A stretch of 64,000 bases of DNA, from contig JAHCVI010000001.1 in NCBI GenBank assembly GCA_019096155.1, positions 9,176,001 to 9,240,000 on the forward strand. Reading direction: 5' to 3'. The translations under genes were made by a program, and so were the position numbers. Of the stretch, positions 1 to 10,608 are shown piece after piece; within the stretch, counting starts at the first letter, position 1, and each line of letters starts with the position of its first letter. The notes beneath the pieces were generated by a model, which saw nothing but the letters and a program-made list of their open reading frames with translations, was not told the DNA's origin and did not search any database. This stretch comes from Staphylotrichum longicolle. Lineage: Eukaryota; Ascomycota; Sordariomycetes; Sordariales; Chaetomiaceae.

Positions 1-317
1 GAGGATCGCTTTCTATATAGAACGCACAGGATTTGCAGGGAGAGAGAGACGTTAAGGTACAGATCAAGGAGGAAACACAGGCGGGTAATGGTCGGAAGCC
101 AAGGGTCGAGACGCGTACGCGGCGTTATAGCAACTGCGGCGAACCTGGCCATAATACGCGTACCTATCAGGTAGTTGTAGAGACGTCTGAAGAAGACGAT
201 TCCGAGTAGTTTCATTTGTTTCGAGCGGTTTTAGTAGAATGAATGTAGATTTTGTTGCGATGGTACGATTTCGTAGAGCTTTCGCTATCCTGGAGCTTTC
301 GCTATACACCTACGTTA
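1..317 (+). mobile_element. 3' remnant of a pogo/Fot-type DDE transposon
   Basis: In the frame that ends with a TAG at about 208-210, the sequence reads a basic stretch and then SNCGEPGHNTRTYQ, followed by an acidic tail. This matches the C-terminal zinc knuckle (C-x2-C-x4-H-x4-C) seen at the end of fungal pogo/Fot1-like DDE_1 transposases. The last cysteine is replaced by Tyr (codon TAT, expected TGT), a G-to-A change. An in-frame TAG at 18-20 interrupts the frame upstream. Downstream, a short repeat (276-305) leads to CACCTACGT followed by TA at 316-317, which could be the terminal inverted repeat abutting a TA target duplication. Only the right end lies in the window. Both the family and the exact end are inferred from motif and position. 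Confidence 0.6.
276..305. repeat. Two direct copies of a 13-bp motif near the transposon end
   Basis: GAGCTTTCGCTAT occurs at 276-288 and again at 293-305, a 17-bp period. It lies just inside the presumed right terminus of the transposon relic. Subterminal direct repeats of this kind are common transposase-binding sites, but that role is inferred here. Confidence 0.7.
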
Positions 318-2135
318 CCAATGTCATAGAAAATTAATATCTTGATTGATCAATGTCTTGAAAGACTAAGATTTCAAAAGAGATTGACGACTTTAAAAAT
401 GGAAGATGTAAAATACTTGAGACTTGAAAAAGTAACGGCCTAAAATATCAACGACGTAAAAGACTAGACGCTTCTAAGATCAAATAATCAGAAGATTAGA
501 CAATTCAAAGATTGATAACTTACCATCCTAGAGCACTAAAGTGTAGAGTCTAGGCATCTAGAGTGCTGTAGAGTAAGGTAAGCTTTGTCAGCGGAAGTAG
601 AGCGTTGCTTTCCTGGCGCCTTGTGGATGCTGTAGGAGCTGCAAGGTTAGCGCCAAAAACAATGAGTGCTGCTAAATCCAAGGTGACTGGAAAACTCGGG
701 AGGAATCCTCAGCGTTGACCATACTCAAGGAGACTGACAGGTGTTCAAGGTTGAGACTCCTGTACGCGAAGGCGGTCCCTCTGCTGGGGTCCACAACGTG
801 GGATGCATCGATCCGTCACTGCCTAGTACAAGGGGACCAAAGGGGTCTGGAACTGGGCACTGACCAGCGTTGAAGCAAAGTTGTCGCTGAAGTCTTTAAA
901 CCCGGTACTCTCTTAAGATTTTGAGGCAGGTGTTTTATCGATGATGTGGAGGAAACCTGCAACCCAGGTCTTGACCAGTCACAATTCTCCTGCAAAACAG
1001 GGATGAGAGCGCCGGGTATCATGCCATATTTTCTGGGAGCGTGGCAGTCGCCCGCCATGATGGAGGAAGAGACAATGGTCTTCAGATCTCGAGCTGAAGT
1101 TAAAGTGGTTACTCTGAAGAAGGAGCCCTGACGTTGGGCCGCATTTATTCCGGTCAATTGGGTACCGCATCCGTGGGACAAACTCAACCTGGGTCTTTTA
1201 CTACACACAAACAACAAACATCTTGGCGATCTTTTTGTCCGTCTGTCGTCCTCGTTGTGCTCAAATGCAGTATGAGAGAAATGAATGCTTGTGACGTCAG
1301 TCAGGTACCGACCCAATCTCACACAGCGGGGTTGTGGGGGCCCAGTGGAGAATGTAAACAAGTGGACGGCCCTTACTGCTGCATCTCCCTTTTGTCAACA
1401 TGACTGAAACAGACTCTTAATTTCATCCTCAGCTGTGAATTCCACGACGAGATGAAGTCGAGACCGATTCGGACAAAAGTCAACAACAGACTTGCAGAGC
1501 CGCTGGGCCTTGATTGGTGGTCAAGCACCCAGGCTGCGACCACGGCCCGGGTGAAGTGCGGCGGGGCTGGCCAGTCTGGGCCAGTCAGAAAACAGAATCC
1601 CTGCCTGTCTGGAGTGGGAGCAACACATGCCCGCCTGCATGCGTCCAGGATTCCAGGGAGCAGCAACGGCTCTCTGACCTTCAAACCAGCAGGAGGAAAC
1701 CTCGTGCACACATTCCTCCCTTTCCCTTGACCACCACCCCGACCGGCGAACGGGCTGCGCCTTCGACGCCTCTTGATCCTAGCCCTACACACACCTCTTG
1801 CAGCGTTGCTAGAGAATTCGGCAGGCCAATCCCCCCTTCCGAGTGTTCGAGCCCATTCGAGCCCATCGTTCACCATCCCTTGCGAGTGCGCCGGTGTGCG
1901 GGTGTGCAAACGTGCGTGTCTCAGTGCTGCCACGGCCAACTTTTCGTCCACTGTCCCGCACTCTCTCGCGGCCCCAATCTCGACCCATCTGGGCACACCC
2001 AACCCTCGCCGAGTCCAACTCGCAGTGCAAGAACGGGCCTGTTGAATCCCATGTCAACATTGGGCTGCGACACCAAGAGCGACCTCGACTACTCGACGCC
2101 CCGTCCCGGTCGACGCAGGGGCTAACCAACCAGCT
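318..2135. other. Intergenic: AT-rich block, then kinase upstream region
   Basis: Positions 318-600 are strikingly AT-rich with GATT/AGATT-like runs and no coding potential, probably decayed repeat DNA next to the transposon relic. From about 1500 to 2135 the top strand becomes C-rich and pyrimidine-rich, as expected for the promoter and 5' leader of the downstream kinase. No gene was recognised; open frames here overlap on both strands and lack any familiar motif. Confidence 0.5.
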
Positions 2136-4438
2136 ATGGCGGACCGCGATTCTCGAGACTACGACGACGCCGAGGGGTCACTGGACCCGAGCATGCTCTA
2201 CACCAAGGAATACTGCATTGGTTGGGCCTCTCGTGCGTGCAACCTTGGGAATGACGACGACTGACGGGGCCGACAGGTGGAGGCAGTTTTGGCAAGGTCT
2301 ACAAAGGGTACCTCTCCCGGCCTGACGCCCGCGTCCTATCCGCACTGCTGACCTGACCACAGTGTGGACAAGCGTACCGGCCAGGCGGTTGCCATCAAAG
2401 TCATCGACATCGAGAGCGCCGAGGATGAGGTCGAGGACATCATCCAGGAGATTGCCATTCTGTCGGAGCTACAGTCGCCCTATGTCACAAAGTACTATGG
2501 CTCCTACGCCAAGGGAGCCGAGCTGTGGATTGTCATGGAGTTTTGCTCTGGTGGGAGCTGTGCCGACCTCATGAAGCCGGGCCTGATTGGAGAGGACTAC
2601 ATTGCCATCATTGTCCGCGAGCTGCTCCTTGGCTTGGAGTACCTGCACTCGGACAAGAAGTTGCACAGAGACATCAAGGGTAGGAACTCCTGCCTGCCGT
2701 GTTTCAAACGCATCCTCATGGGTCCCCGACTGACGTTTGGATAGCGGCGAACATCCTGTTGTCTGCCAACGGCCAGGTGAAACTGGCTGACTTTGGCGTC
2801 TCCGGCCAACTATCGGCAACCATGACCAAGAAGAACACCTTCGTAGGGACCCCTTTCTGGATGGCGCCCGAGGTCATCAAGCAGAGCGGTTATGACCACA
2901 AGGCCGACATTTGGTCTCTCGGTATTACCGCCCTGGAGCTCGCCAACGGCGAGCCCCCATATGCCGACATCCACCCCATGAAGGTGCTCTTTCTGATCCC
3001 CAAGAACCCTCCCCCGCGGCTGGAGGGAAACTTCACGCGGGCGTTCAAGGATTTCGTCGAGCTCTGTCTGCAGCGCGACCCCAAGGAGCGGCCGTCGGCC
3101 AGAGATCTGCTCAAACACCCGTTCGTCAGGCGGGCGAAGAAGACAAGTTATCTCACCGAACTTATCGAACGACACAGTCGATGGGCCGTCACCCACAAAC
3201 AAGACGATGAGGACAGCTTCGAAGGTGACGATGGCGACCAGCTGGAGAACCGGGGTCCCGTCGACGAGGACATGTGGGACTTTGGAACGGTGCGTCTGGT
3301 CAGCGACCGGGGCAACGTGGTGCACAGGCCGGGCTTACTGAACCCCATGGGCGAATCGGCAACAAATGCGAGGTTGTCGAGGGCGTTTGATGGTTCAGAC
3401 AGTTACGACGAGAGGAGGCGAGAAGCTAGCCCAACGAAGGCCGACAGCAGGGACACTGTCAAAGGAGGAAGCGGGACGGGGACGTCAAGGCAGGTATCCC
3501 CTCAGAGGAAACCATTGCCGACGCCAGCAGCGGCGCCTCCATCACCGAGCAAGGTGCCGCTACCGAGTTCACCCCAGAAAATTGCGCAGGCCCCGGAGAC
3601 GCCTCGGGCATCCATCGTCTCGAAGCCAATGCCGCCAGTGCCGTCGCCAGACTACGATCGTGTGCTTCAGGAGCAGCTCCAGCGGGAGATGGGCGTGATG
3701 AATCTGGGTTCGGCCATCCAGCCACAGAGCCCCTCACTCCACTCCACGGCATCGTCGTCAAGGCCGGTCCCGATGAAGATCCCGGAGATACCACCCTTCC
3801 GTGGACATCAGCAGCAGCAGCAGCAGCAGCCTTCGCCATTTCCGCACCCGTTACAACGAACCACAACCCAACCGCAACCACTCGAAACCAAGAGCACCAC
3901 CCAACCCTCCGTCTATCAGTTCTACCCGCAACAGCAACCGCAACTCCAATTTCCGCCCCACCCAGCAACCCAACAACAACACAAACCATCCTACTCGAGC
4001 CAAAACTTCCAGCCCCTCGTCTCCAAAGAGCTCCCACGCCCCTCTCCAAACCCGGACCCCAACTCGGCTGCCCCGCTCTCCTTCCCCACCCCGGCCCCGA
4101 GCAACCCAGGCGGCGACCTCGACGCCCTAAACGACGTCATCTTCCCGGCCCTTGAGGAGGCCCTCAAGCGGCGCCAGATCCACCTGCAGCAGCTGTACCG
4201 CCCGGAGCCGGGGATGCCGCTGCCGCCCGTGACGCCCAGCCAGCAGCGCGCCGAAGCGGCGCACGAAAAGATCCGCAAGCTCGTGTACAAGCTGGCGCAC
4301 GTGTGCAAGGAGATTGACCACTTTGACAAGGCGGAGCCGGTGGGGATGGGCAAGGAGGTGGGGACGTTTCTGGAGGGGTTGTTGGAGGAGATCTTGGTGA
4401 GGGTCGAGCCGTTGGATGAGGAGGTCGGGGGGGTTTGA
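2136..4438 (+). CDS. Ste20-like serine/threonine kinase, germinal-centre kinase III (Sid1/MST/Kin3 type)
   Basis: Four exons: 2136-2220, 2277-2307, 2363-2679 and 2745-4438, giving 708 aa. The ATG at 2136 is needed to restore the glycine loop (GGGSFGKVYKG), which is split over three exons. The kinase domain spans about residues 25-280. It has VAIK (ATP lysine), HRDIKAANIL (catalytic loop, again split by an intron), DFGVSGQ, the activation segment with VGTPFWMAPEV (the Ste20-family signature), and GITALELANGEPPY. The tail is long, Pro/Ser-rich and contains a seven-Gln run. It ends in a conserved helical segment (LNDVIFPALEEAL to EILVRVEPL) like that of fungal GCK-III kinases, which act in septation and hyphal-fusion signalling and associate with STRIPAK or SIN/MEN components. 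I cannot tell Sid1 from Mst1/Kin3 orthologues by eye. Confidence 0.93.
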
Positions 4439-4880
4439 GGGTTGGGCTTGGCCTCGAAGGGAACTGGAGGAGGGTTAACGAGGGGTGGTGCGTGGTGTGT
4501 AAGAGTACGTGAGGTACGGAGGTTGGAATGTGCGGGTCTCCTCAGATTTGCGCTTTGCGGTGTTGTTCTGTCTCGCGCGGAGTTGAGGCAGATATGCAGA
4601 TACTGTGATGGGAGGAGAGGGGGAGACGGAGAGGTGTCGGTCGTTCGTGTCCCAGTGGGCTATACCTTTTCGTTTGTTGTCACCTTCCCCTTAGAATCTG
4701 AGCAATCCCCGGGACGGAGAGGAGTGTCCCATTTACAGCACGACAAAACATAAAAGGTGTCGATCACGCATTCCCTGGGAGCAAATTCAGAACCGGCAAT
4801 GGGACACCTGCAAACTCAAGACGTGACGCTCAATTCATGTCTATAACTGGCTCACGCTACCTCTCGCCACGCCCCCTGAT
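4439..4880. other. Convergent 3' spacer
   Basis: This is the spacer between the ends of the kinase gene and the minus-strand gene. It contains presumed 3' UTRs. No further feature was seen. Confidence 0.5.
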
Positions 4881-5933
4881 TTAGAGCAGGTCCATCAGCT
4901 TGGAGGCAACATAGTCAATGTTGGTTCCGAACTCGCCCGGAAGGCACTGCAGGTACAGCACGCCATCCTCGATGTCGACCTCGCAGTACGACTCGCGCTT
5001 GAGCTTGTCGACGATGCGGAAGGCGTACTCGTTGGTGCTGACGGCTTCGAGCACGCCCTCCTGGATCATCTCGTCCTCGCCCACCTTCTGGTACTTCATC
5101 TGGTAGACCAGGGCGTCAAAGTAGCGGAAGGTGAAGTCGGCCAGGTTGGTCTGCCAGTCGTCGCGCACCGACGACTTGCCGCCCTTGTGGGCCTCGGCCA
5201 GCTTGGCGAAGTTGGCGTCGAAGTTGGGCGTCAGCGTGATGGCGTCCTCGCTCTTGCCGAGCAGCTCGGCGAGCTTGGCGCGCACCTCGCCGATCTTGGG
5301 GTCGTAGTCCTGGCGGATGCCCTGGCGGACGACGAAGGACAGGGGCGCGTCGCTCGGCGCGTTGTTGAGCGCCTTGGTCAGGAACTCCTCGGAGCAGCAG
5401 TAGTCGATGTTGGTGCCGAGGTTCTGCTCGACGAAGAGGATGCGCAGCTTGCCGTCCGACACGTCGCACCCGCCGTACGAGAAGCGCGGCGGCTTGGTCT
5501 CCTCGAGGTCCAGCGCCAGGACGTGGGCGCTGCAGATGCTGTTGACCTCGTTCTTGAAGTCGTCGCCGTACTTGCCGGCGATGTACTTGAGCTGGTGGAT
5601 GGCGCCCTCGAAGTAGCTGGCGAGTGTGTTAGTGTGGGCGGAGGAATTGGGTCATCAGGGGGTGGCACTGGACGTACGCCTTGATGCAGCTGCCGAGCGA
5701 CTCTTTGGCATAGCCGTCGTTGTGGTAGGGCCAGATGGCAAGGGGGTCGACCTCGAAGGTCCAGGCAGCGCCCAGCAGCTCGGACAGCTGCGCCTCCAGG
5801 TCGGCCTTGTTGTTCTCATACTCGTCCCGGACTAGAGTGTGTCAGAAAGTTGCTGGTGCCCATTTGGGGTATAGATCTTACGGTTCTTGCGCAGGGCAAG
5901 GGGGAGCTTCTCGGCAGGCGGAAGACGGGCCAT
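4881..5933 (-). CDS. Unrecognised 313-aa protein made of two homologous halves
   Basis: Three exons (5933-5882, 5831-5678, 5616-4881), with 50- and 61-nt introns, give 313 aa. I do not recognise the family. The protein is soluble-looking and acidic, with no signal peptide or membrane segment. It carries an internal duplication. Residues 10-22 (LPLALRKNLRDEY) match 161-173 (LSFVVRQGIRQDY). Residues 70-80 (YFEGAIHQLKY) match 234-244 (YFDALVYQMKY). Residues 135-141 (LGTNIDY) match 298-304 (FGTNIDY). The repeat offset is 151-164 residues, so each unit is about 130-150 aa and the second unit has a roughly 13-residue insertion. The TATA box at 6067-6072 lies about 135 nt upstream. The gene is probably well expressed and intracellular; its function is unknown. 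Confidence 0.88.
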
Positions 5934-7023
5934 GTTGACTGATGCTGGATGTGAAAGGGGGGTTTGAAGGGGGGGTTCGAAGTGATGGGAGTGTTGATGC
6001 GAGGATGTGAGATGATGGTGAATGCTCAAGCCAAGACACTGGCTCTCCCACGAGAAACGTCTGCTCTTTATACACCGCTCCTCCCTCTCTCAACCTCCCT
6101 CCCCGATCATCTCGCATGTGGGTCGACCCCTCTTCTGGGCTGTCGTTGCCTGCCAGCGTCACCACGGTGACCCCGCTAGAGTGTAGGGCTGAAGCACCCC
6201 CCCTGCCCAGAGACGGGATGGTCGGATGGTGTCTGTCTTCACGGCAGAACTGAAGAAACCGTTAACCGTGCAGTGCAGCGCAACGAGATCCCTGGGCCGG
6301 TGCAGCTTGGCTCTGCCTGCTGCACCCCTGAACCTGCACAACGCTTGTCGTGACAGGAAGTTCCAAGCGGGTGCTGGGACGGCCAGCGAGTCACAGCACG
6401 TCCTGTCAGCCTCGTGGGCGAGCCGAGGCCAAAAGAAGCTCACCGCTGCGGTCGACGAAATGAAATGCCGTCCTCAAGGTCCTACATCGCCCCTTGGCTG
6501 TCGCAGCTAGAGGTGATACGATGCAGCTACCTCTAGCGTATGTGGGGAGGGTCGCTCAAGTGCAGGGAACGTGCCGGGAGGGATGGGGTGACGGGGGCTC
6601 CGCTCTCCAAGACGACGGTGTCACGGTGTGGGTTGATGCAGCGAGATGCCTAGGAGACCCCCTCAAACGGGGTCTGTCAAGCGAGCGAGCGAGCGGGACG
6701 CGTCTCGTTCCATCGCTGTTGCGGGGGAATCTCCGGTTGGGCTGTCCAGAATCCCCGGATCTTAGTCCGCCTTGCGAGTTGCCCTGCAGCTTGTCCCCTG
6801 CCAAGAGCGACCCCCCTGCCTTCAGCTTTGCGCCTCATGGAGCCCAACCCCGTCAGGGGTCCCACACCACCGACCTCCCGATGCCGCCTTGCCCCGCTCT
6901 CAAGATGTCCATGAGGTTCAAAAGGCGGGAAGCATTCTTGGGTTGGCCGTGGAGGAAGGGGTCCATTGAGATCCATCACCACTCTCTCACAGCCCACAAG
7001 AATACCACCTCAACTCCTCCGCC
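5934..7023. other. Divergent promoter region
   Basis: This 1.1-kb spacer between two divergent genes contains the minus-strand TATA box. No gene or repeat was recognised; the open frames here overlap on both strands and look random. Confidence 0.5.
6067..6072 (-). promoter_or_regulatory. Probable TATA box of the 4881-5933 gene
   Basis: On the minus strand this reads TATAAA, about 134 nt upstream of the ATG at 5933, with C/T-rich leader sequence in between. Spacing and sequence suit a core promoter; it is not experimentally supported. Confidence 0.5.
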
Positions 7024-8158
7024 ATGCCGTCAATGTAGGCAGCAACCACCCCCGTCCCAGCCAGACCCCTCTCTTACACGGAACTAACCGTCCCGACAGA
7101 CCGCTCAAGGCCCAAGTCGGCATCCGGGACCACTGGAAGAAAGAGGACGGCCCCCTGCAGACCACCCTCCGCGACCTGGAGGGGCTGATCGGCCATTCGG
7201 TCGTCATCGAGCCGGAATGGCCGCTGATCGTCGCCGAGCTTGACTCGTTCTACGAGGACAAGAACAACCTCATCGCCATCGTCGCGGGTTGCGTGCAGGC
7301 GTGGGCCAAGAGCATGATGGAGCTGCTCGAGGACCCGGCCCACGCGGACTGGACCGATACGCTCCTGGAAAAGATCCCCGTGCGGATGCGGGTGTTTGTC
7401 GAGGTGGCGGCCTCGGCCTCCGCGGCGACCGCGTGGTCGGAGCAGCGCGACGGGTTCGTGCTCAGCTTGCCCAAGAAGACGGTCTACCAGCCCGCCGAGC
7501 TGTTCCCCGTCTTCCGCGGTGGGCTGCTGCCGTGTTTCGAAGTCAAGAAGAAGCCCCAACTTCCCGTGAGACAGGCGGACACTGGCGCAGCGGACGAGTG
7601 GGAGGGTGTCGAGGTCGACGCGACGACCGGGACCGCGCAGGTGGCGCAGGCTCCGAGGGCGTCGTACGCTCCGGCGGCGGCGCGGCCCAAGGTCGAGTTC
7701 CTCCCCAACATGGCCTCCCTGCCGCGGCCGGACCAGCTCTTCCTGCAGCCGCCGTACCATCTCAGCCTGATCCACGGTCACCATCAGATTGAGCTGCACT
7801 GCAGCCACAGCCCGACCCTGGAGCTGCTGGCCGAGTATCTGAAGCGTTGGTGCCGCATCAACCACGCAGACACAAGGAATGCAAGCCTCCTCCCCCCCTT
7901 GCCAGACAACATCGTGCCCGTCGCTGACAGTTGTATGTGCAGCCCCCCGCCGTCTCCGTGACCCTCCACCAGTCGCCCTTTGGCCTCGGCGAGCTCTTTG
8001 ACCGCCTGACCCTTAACACCGAGACGAGCTACAGCAACCGGTTCACCGTGACCGCGCCCATGATTATTTCCCTCATCGAGGGCGTGCTGGGCTACGAGCT
8101 GATCCCCAACCAAAGTGGCTGGCACTTCCGACGGGATCATGAGTTCAAGACATTTTGA
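7024..8158 (+). CDS. Uncharacterised fungal protein, 335 aa
   Basis: Proposed exons are 7024-7034, 7100-7880 and 7943-8158. Exon 1 encodes only MPS plus two bases; intron 1 (65 nt) has an ACTAAC branch site and restores the frame into PLKAQVGIRDHWKK. Intron 2 has no usable GT donor in phase. A GC donor (GCAAGC at 7881) with a CTGAC branch site (7922-7926) and the CAG at 7940-7942 gives a 62-nt GC-AG intron that joins the two conserved-looking coding blocks in frame. The product has no obvious signal peptide or transmembrane helix. It has a charged, helical N-terminal part, a VEVAASASAATAWSEQ segment and a hydrophobic C-terminal block (APMIISLIEGVLGYEL). I do not recognise the family and assign no function. 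Confidence 0.78.
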
Positions 8159-8301
8159 TCTGGCCGAGGTCTCGGTGGTTGACATGGAGAACAGGGGGTG
8201 GCAAAAAAAGGGAGACAAGAATCCACATTTGGGCTTGGCCGTGGATCGGGGGTCGATGGAGCGAAGTGTGGGACGTCCACTCTCAACAAATGAAATAGCC
8301 T

Positions 8302-8387
8302 GCCCGGCTAGCTCAATCGGTAGAGCGTGAGACTCTTAAGAATCTCCGAACATCTCAAGGTTGTGGGTTCGACCCCCACGTCGGGCT
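8302..8387 (+). tRNA. tRNA-Lys (anticodon CTT) with a 13-nt intron
   Basis: A complete cloverleaf is visible. The acceptor stem is GCCCGGC (8302-8308) paired with GTCGGGC (8380-8386) including one G-U, followed by the discriminator base. The D-arm contains GGTAGAGC, the anticodon stem is TGAGA/TCTCA, and the T-arm is GTGGG-TTCGACC-CCCAC. The anticodon CTT is at 8335-8337. A 13-nt intron at 8339-8351, one base 3' of the anticodon, sits at the canonical position 37/38 of nuclear tRNA introns. Confidence 0.95.
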
Positions 8388-8595
8388 CAATTCCCGTCGA
8401 CGATTCAGTCAACATCTCTTTTTCCATTTTTGGCCGGCTTTGCCTCACCTTGCGCAATGGTCTGCTGGCTCTTGACGCGGGCGCAGTGGGCCATGGCATT
8501 GAATGCTTGCTCTTTTCGTGTTACCCGGAGCTGCTCTCGTGTTTACATGCCCTTTGTGTGTTTTGCCACCCCCCCTGATTCCAGGCTGTGGAAGC

Positions 8596-10608
8596 TCACT
8601 CCCTCCAACGTGTGTAGACCTTTGCTTCCCATGCCAGCAGCGGCTCCCGCGCAACCCACTCTGTTGGAACATTTCTGTTCTGAGAGACCTCCCGCCAGCC
8701 GCTCTTGTCCTTGTCTGGCCAGTTGGGAACGACATACTCGGTGCCAGGAGTGTTTTCGTTGCTAAAGTTGGCGACAACGATCACCGGCGACCTGCCATCG
8801 CCTGTTTGGCCCCTGCGCCATGCCAGGATTTTCCCTCCGCGGCTCCTATCGACGTGGAAGAACTCGGTATCGTCCTCGCCCAAGGCAGGACACTTGGTTC
8901 GGAACTTGACGAGGCCTGCCACGTACCCAAACAGGCCTTGGCGCCAGCCCCCGTCGTTCTTGCGCGAGTAGTTGACGGGATCGCTCTGCTTCTTGCCCAT
9001 GTCGACGCTGCGGTCCATCTGGTCGGCGAATTCCTCGCCGGCAAAGATCATGGGGATGCCGACGCTGGTCAGCAACAGCGCAAACGCCAGCTTCGCCCTC
9101 TGCTCGACGTCCCAGATGCCGTTGCTCTTGAGAAAGTTGTAGAGCCTCTCTTTGCGGTACCCCTCGATGTCATGCGAGGTAATATAATTGACGGCTTGGG
9201 CGCCGTCGGTGAAGTGCGTGCCGTCGAGGTCGTCCAGCGTACAGTCCACCAGCTTCCGAACCGTCCACTCAAAGTTGTCGTTGTTGGCTGATTCGCCCAG
9301 TATGACTGCCCGCAGACGGCCTTGCCAAGGCTCGTTCCAGAGGGCATTGAGAATGCCGTGGTGGACCATCGAGACTGGCATCGAGAGCTCCTCGCCGATA
9401 ACCAGGAACTTGCTCGCATCGGCCGAGCCGCCATAGCGCGCGTTGTACAGCTCCCACGCGCGCTCCTTGTAGGACCGCACGAAGTCGTAGTTTCCGATGT
9501 TGTTCACGCTGTCGAGCCGGAGGCCGTTGACGCCGAAGTCCGCCATCCACCTGGCGAGATGGAGGCGGTGAAAAGTCCACGCCGGGTGGACAGTCGAGTT
9601 GCCAGCTCCCGTCTCGGGGTCGTAGGCGTGGGCAGAACGAATGTACCGCCAGGAATTCCCGCCATACCCGTCTCTCAGTTGTCCCTCGGCATGGGACTGG
9701 TAGCTGTCCGGGTTGTCTCTCTCCATGGTGGGCCGGAGATGGAAGTTGGGAAAGTCGATGTAACTATAAGAATCATGTCCAAACGCCATGACCACGTCGG
9801 TGAAGAGCCGCACCCCCTGAGCATTGATCGTTTCGACGAGGCTGCGCAGTTCCGATGCGGAGCCTAGATCATAGTCGGGCGCAAAGTAATGGGCCGTTGC
9901 GTACCCCCATTCGCCCTTGGCCTTTGCGTCGGCGGCCGGGAGGAGCTCAAGGGCGTTGATGCCGAGTTCAGTGAGGATGGCGTCCTGATGAACAGCAGCA
10001 ATGGAAGCGAAACGGTCACCGCCTGCCGCACGGTCGAACAGGGCGAGGACGTCAGCAAACGTGCCCACGTCCACGTCGCTTCCACGCGAATCGTCTCCGA
10101 CCTTGGCCCACGACGTGGGGAGCTCGTAGATGACGAGGTGGTTGTTGCTAGGGAGCGTGGCCTGGTCCGGAAGCGGAGGGGGCTGGGACTCGGCGCCGTT
10201 CAGATCACAGGCCCAGAGCCTGTCCGCGCGGTATTTGATGACTGACGCTGGCTGATAGCGAGCATTGTCCCCGATCGACCGAGCCACGCTGTAATCGACG
10301 GTGAAGGAGAGGGGATCGGCAACTAGAATCGGGCCCCTGTTCTCGGGGGAGGTGTCCTGGATCTTGAACCAGTAGCGGTACACTCCCTCTTTGAGAGTCG
10401 GCGAGATAGCCGACGGCTCGAGCACCCACAGTCCAACCTTGTCGTTCGAGTGAACAAGGGGATATTGGCCAATCTCATTAAAGACAGGAGGAGTTCCGCT
10501 TGTAGTCCCAATGACAAGAACTGGCGGTGGAATGGCCGAACTGTCCGCCTGTGGCACCCACAGGAGGAACCTCTCGTGTCGTTGCGTGAAGATGTTGAGA
10601 GGATCCAT
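8596..10608 (-). CDS. GH13 alpha-amylase-family enzyme with CBM48-like N-terminus
   Basis: A single exon of 670 aa. The N-terminal region (about 1-110) looks like a CBM48/E-set beta-sandwich, as in branching and debranching enzymes. A GH13 (beta/alpha)8 barrel follows. The four conserved regions are recognisable: I, TDVVMAFGH; II, GLRLD with the nucleophile Asp366; III, VIGEE with the acid/base Glu406; IV, TSHD with His479-Asp480. The layout resembles the 1,4-alpha-glucan branching enzyme/trehalohydrolase branch of GH13, but the length and spacing differ from fungal glycogen branching enzyme. There is no secretion signal, so an intracellular glucan or malto-oligosaccharide role is likely. The absence of introns contrasts with most neighbours and would fit retroposition or bacterial ancestry; that is inference. 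Confidence 0.9.
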   Translation of the reverse strand: MDPLNIFTQRHERFLLWVPQADSSAIPPPVLVIGTTSGTPPVFNEIGQYPLVHSNDKVGLWVLEPSAISPTLKEGVYRYWFKIQDTSPENRGPILVADPLSFTVDYSVARSIGDNARYQPASVIKYRADRLWACDLNGAESQPPPLPDQATLPSNNHLVIYELPTSWAKVGDDSRGSDVDVGTFADVLALFDRAAGGDRFASIAAVHQDAILTELGINALELLPAADAKAKGEWGYATAHYFAPDYDLGSASELRSLVETINAQGVRLFTDVVMAFGHDSYSYIDFPNFHLRPTMERDNPDSYQSHAEGQLRDGYGGNSWRYIRSAHAYDPETGAGNSTVHPAWTFHRLHLARWMADFGVNGLRLDSVNNIGNYDFVRSYKERAWELYNARYGGSADASKFLVIGEELSMPVSMVHHGILNALWNEPWQGRLRAVILGESANNDNFEWTVRKLVDCTLDDLDGTHFTDGAQAVNYITSHDIEGYRKERLYNFLKSNGIWDVEQRAKLAFALLLTSVGIPMIFAGEEFADQMDRSVDMGKKQSDPVNYSRKNDGGWRQGLFGYVAGLVKFRTKCPALGEDDTEFFHVDRSRGGKILAWRRGQTGDGRSPVIVVANFSNENTPGTEYVVPNWPDKDKSGWREVSQNRNVPTEWVAREPLLAWEAKVYTRWRE

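Noticed and set aside
816..1403. Overlapping frames on both strands near the left edge
   Set aside because: Short, mutually overlapping, no start context or motif; treated as intergenic.
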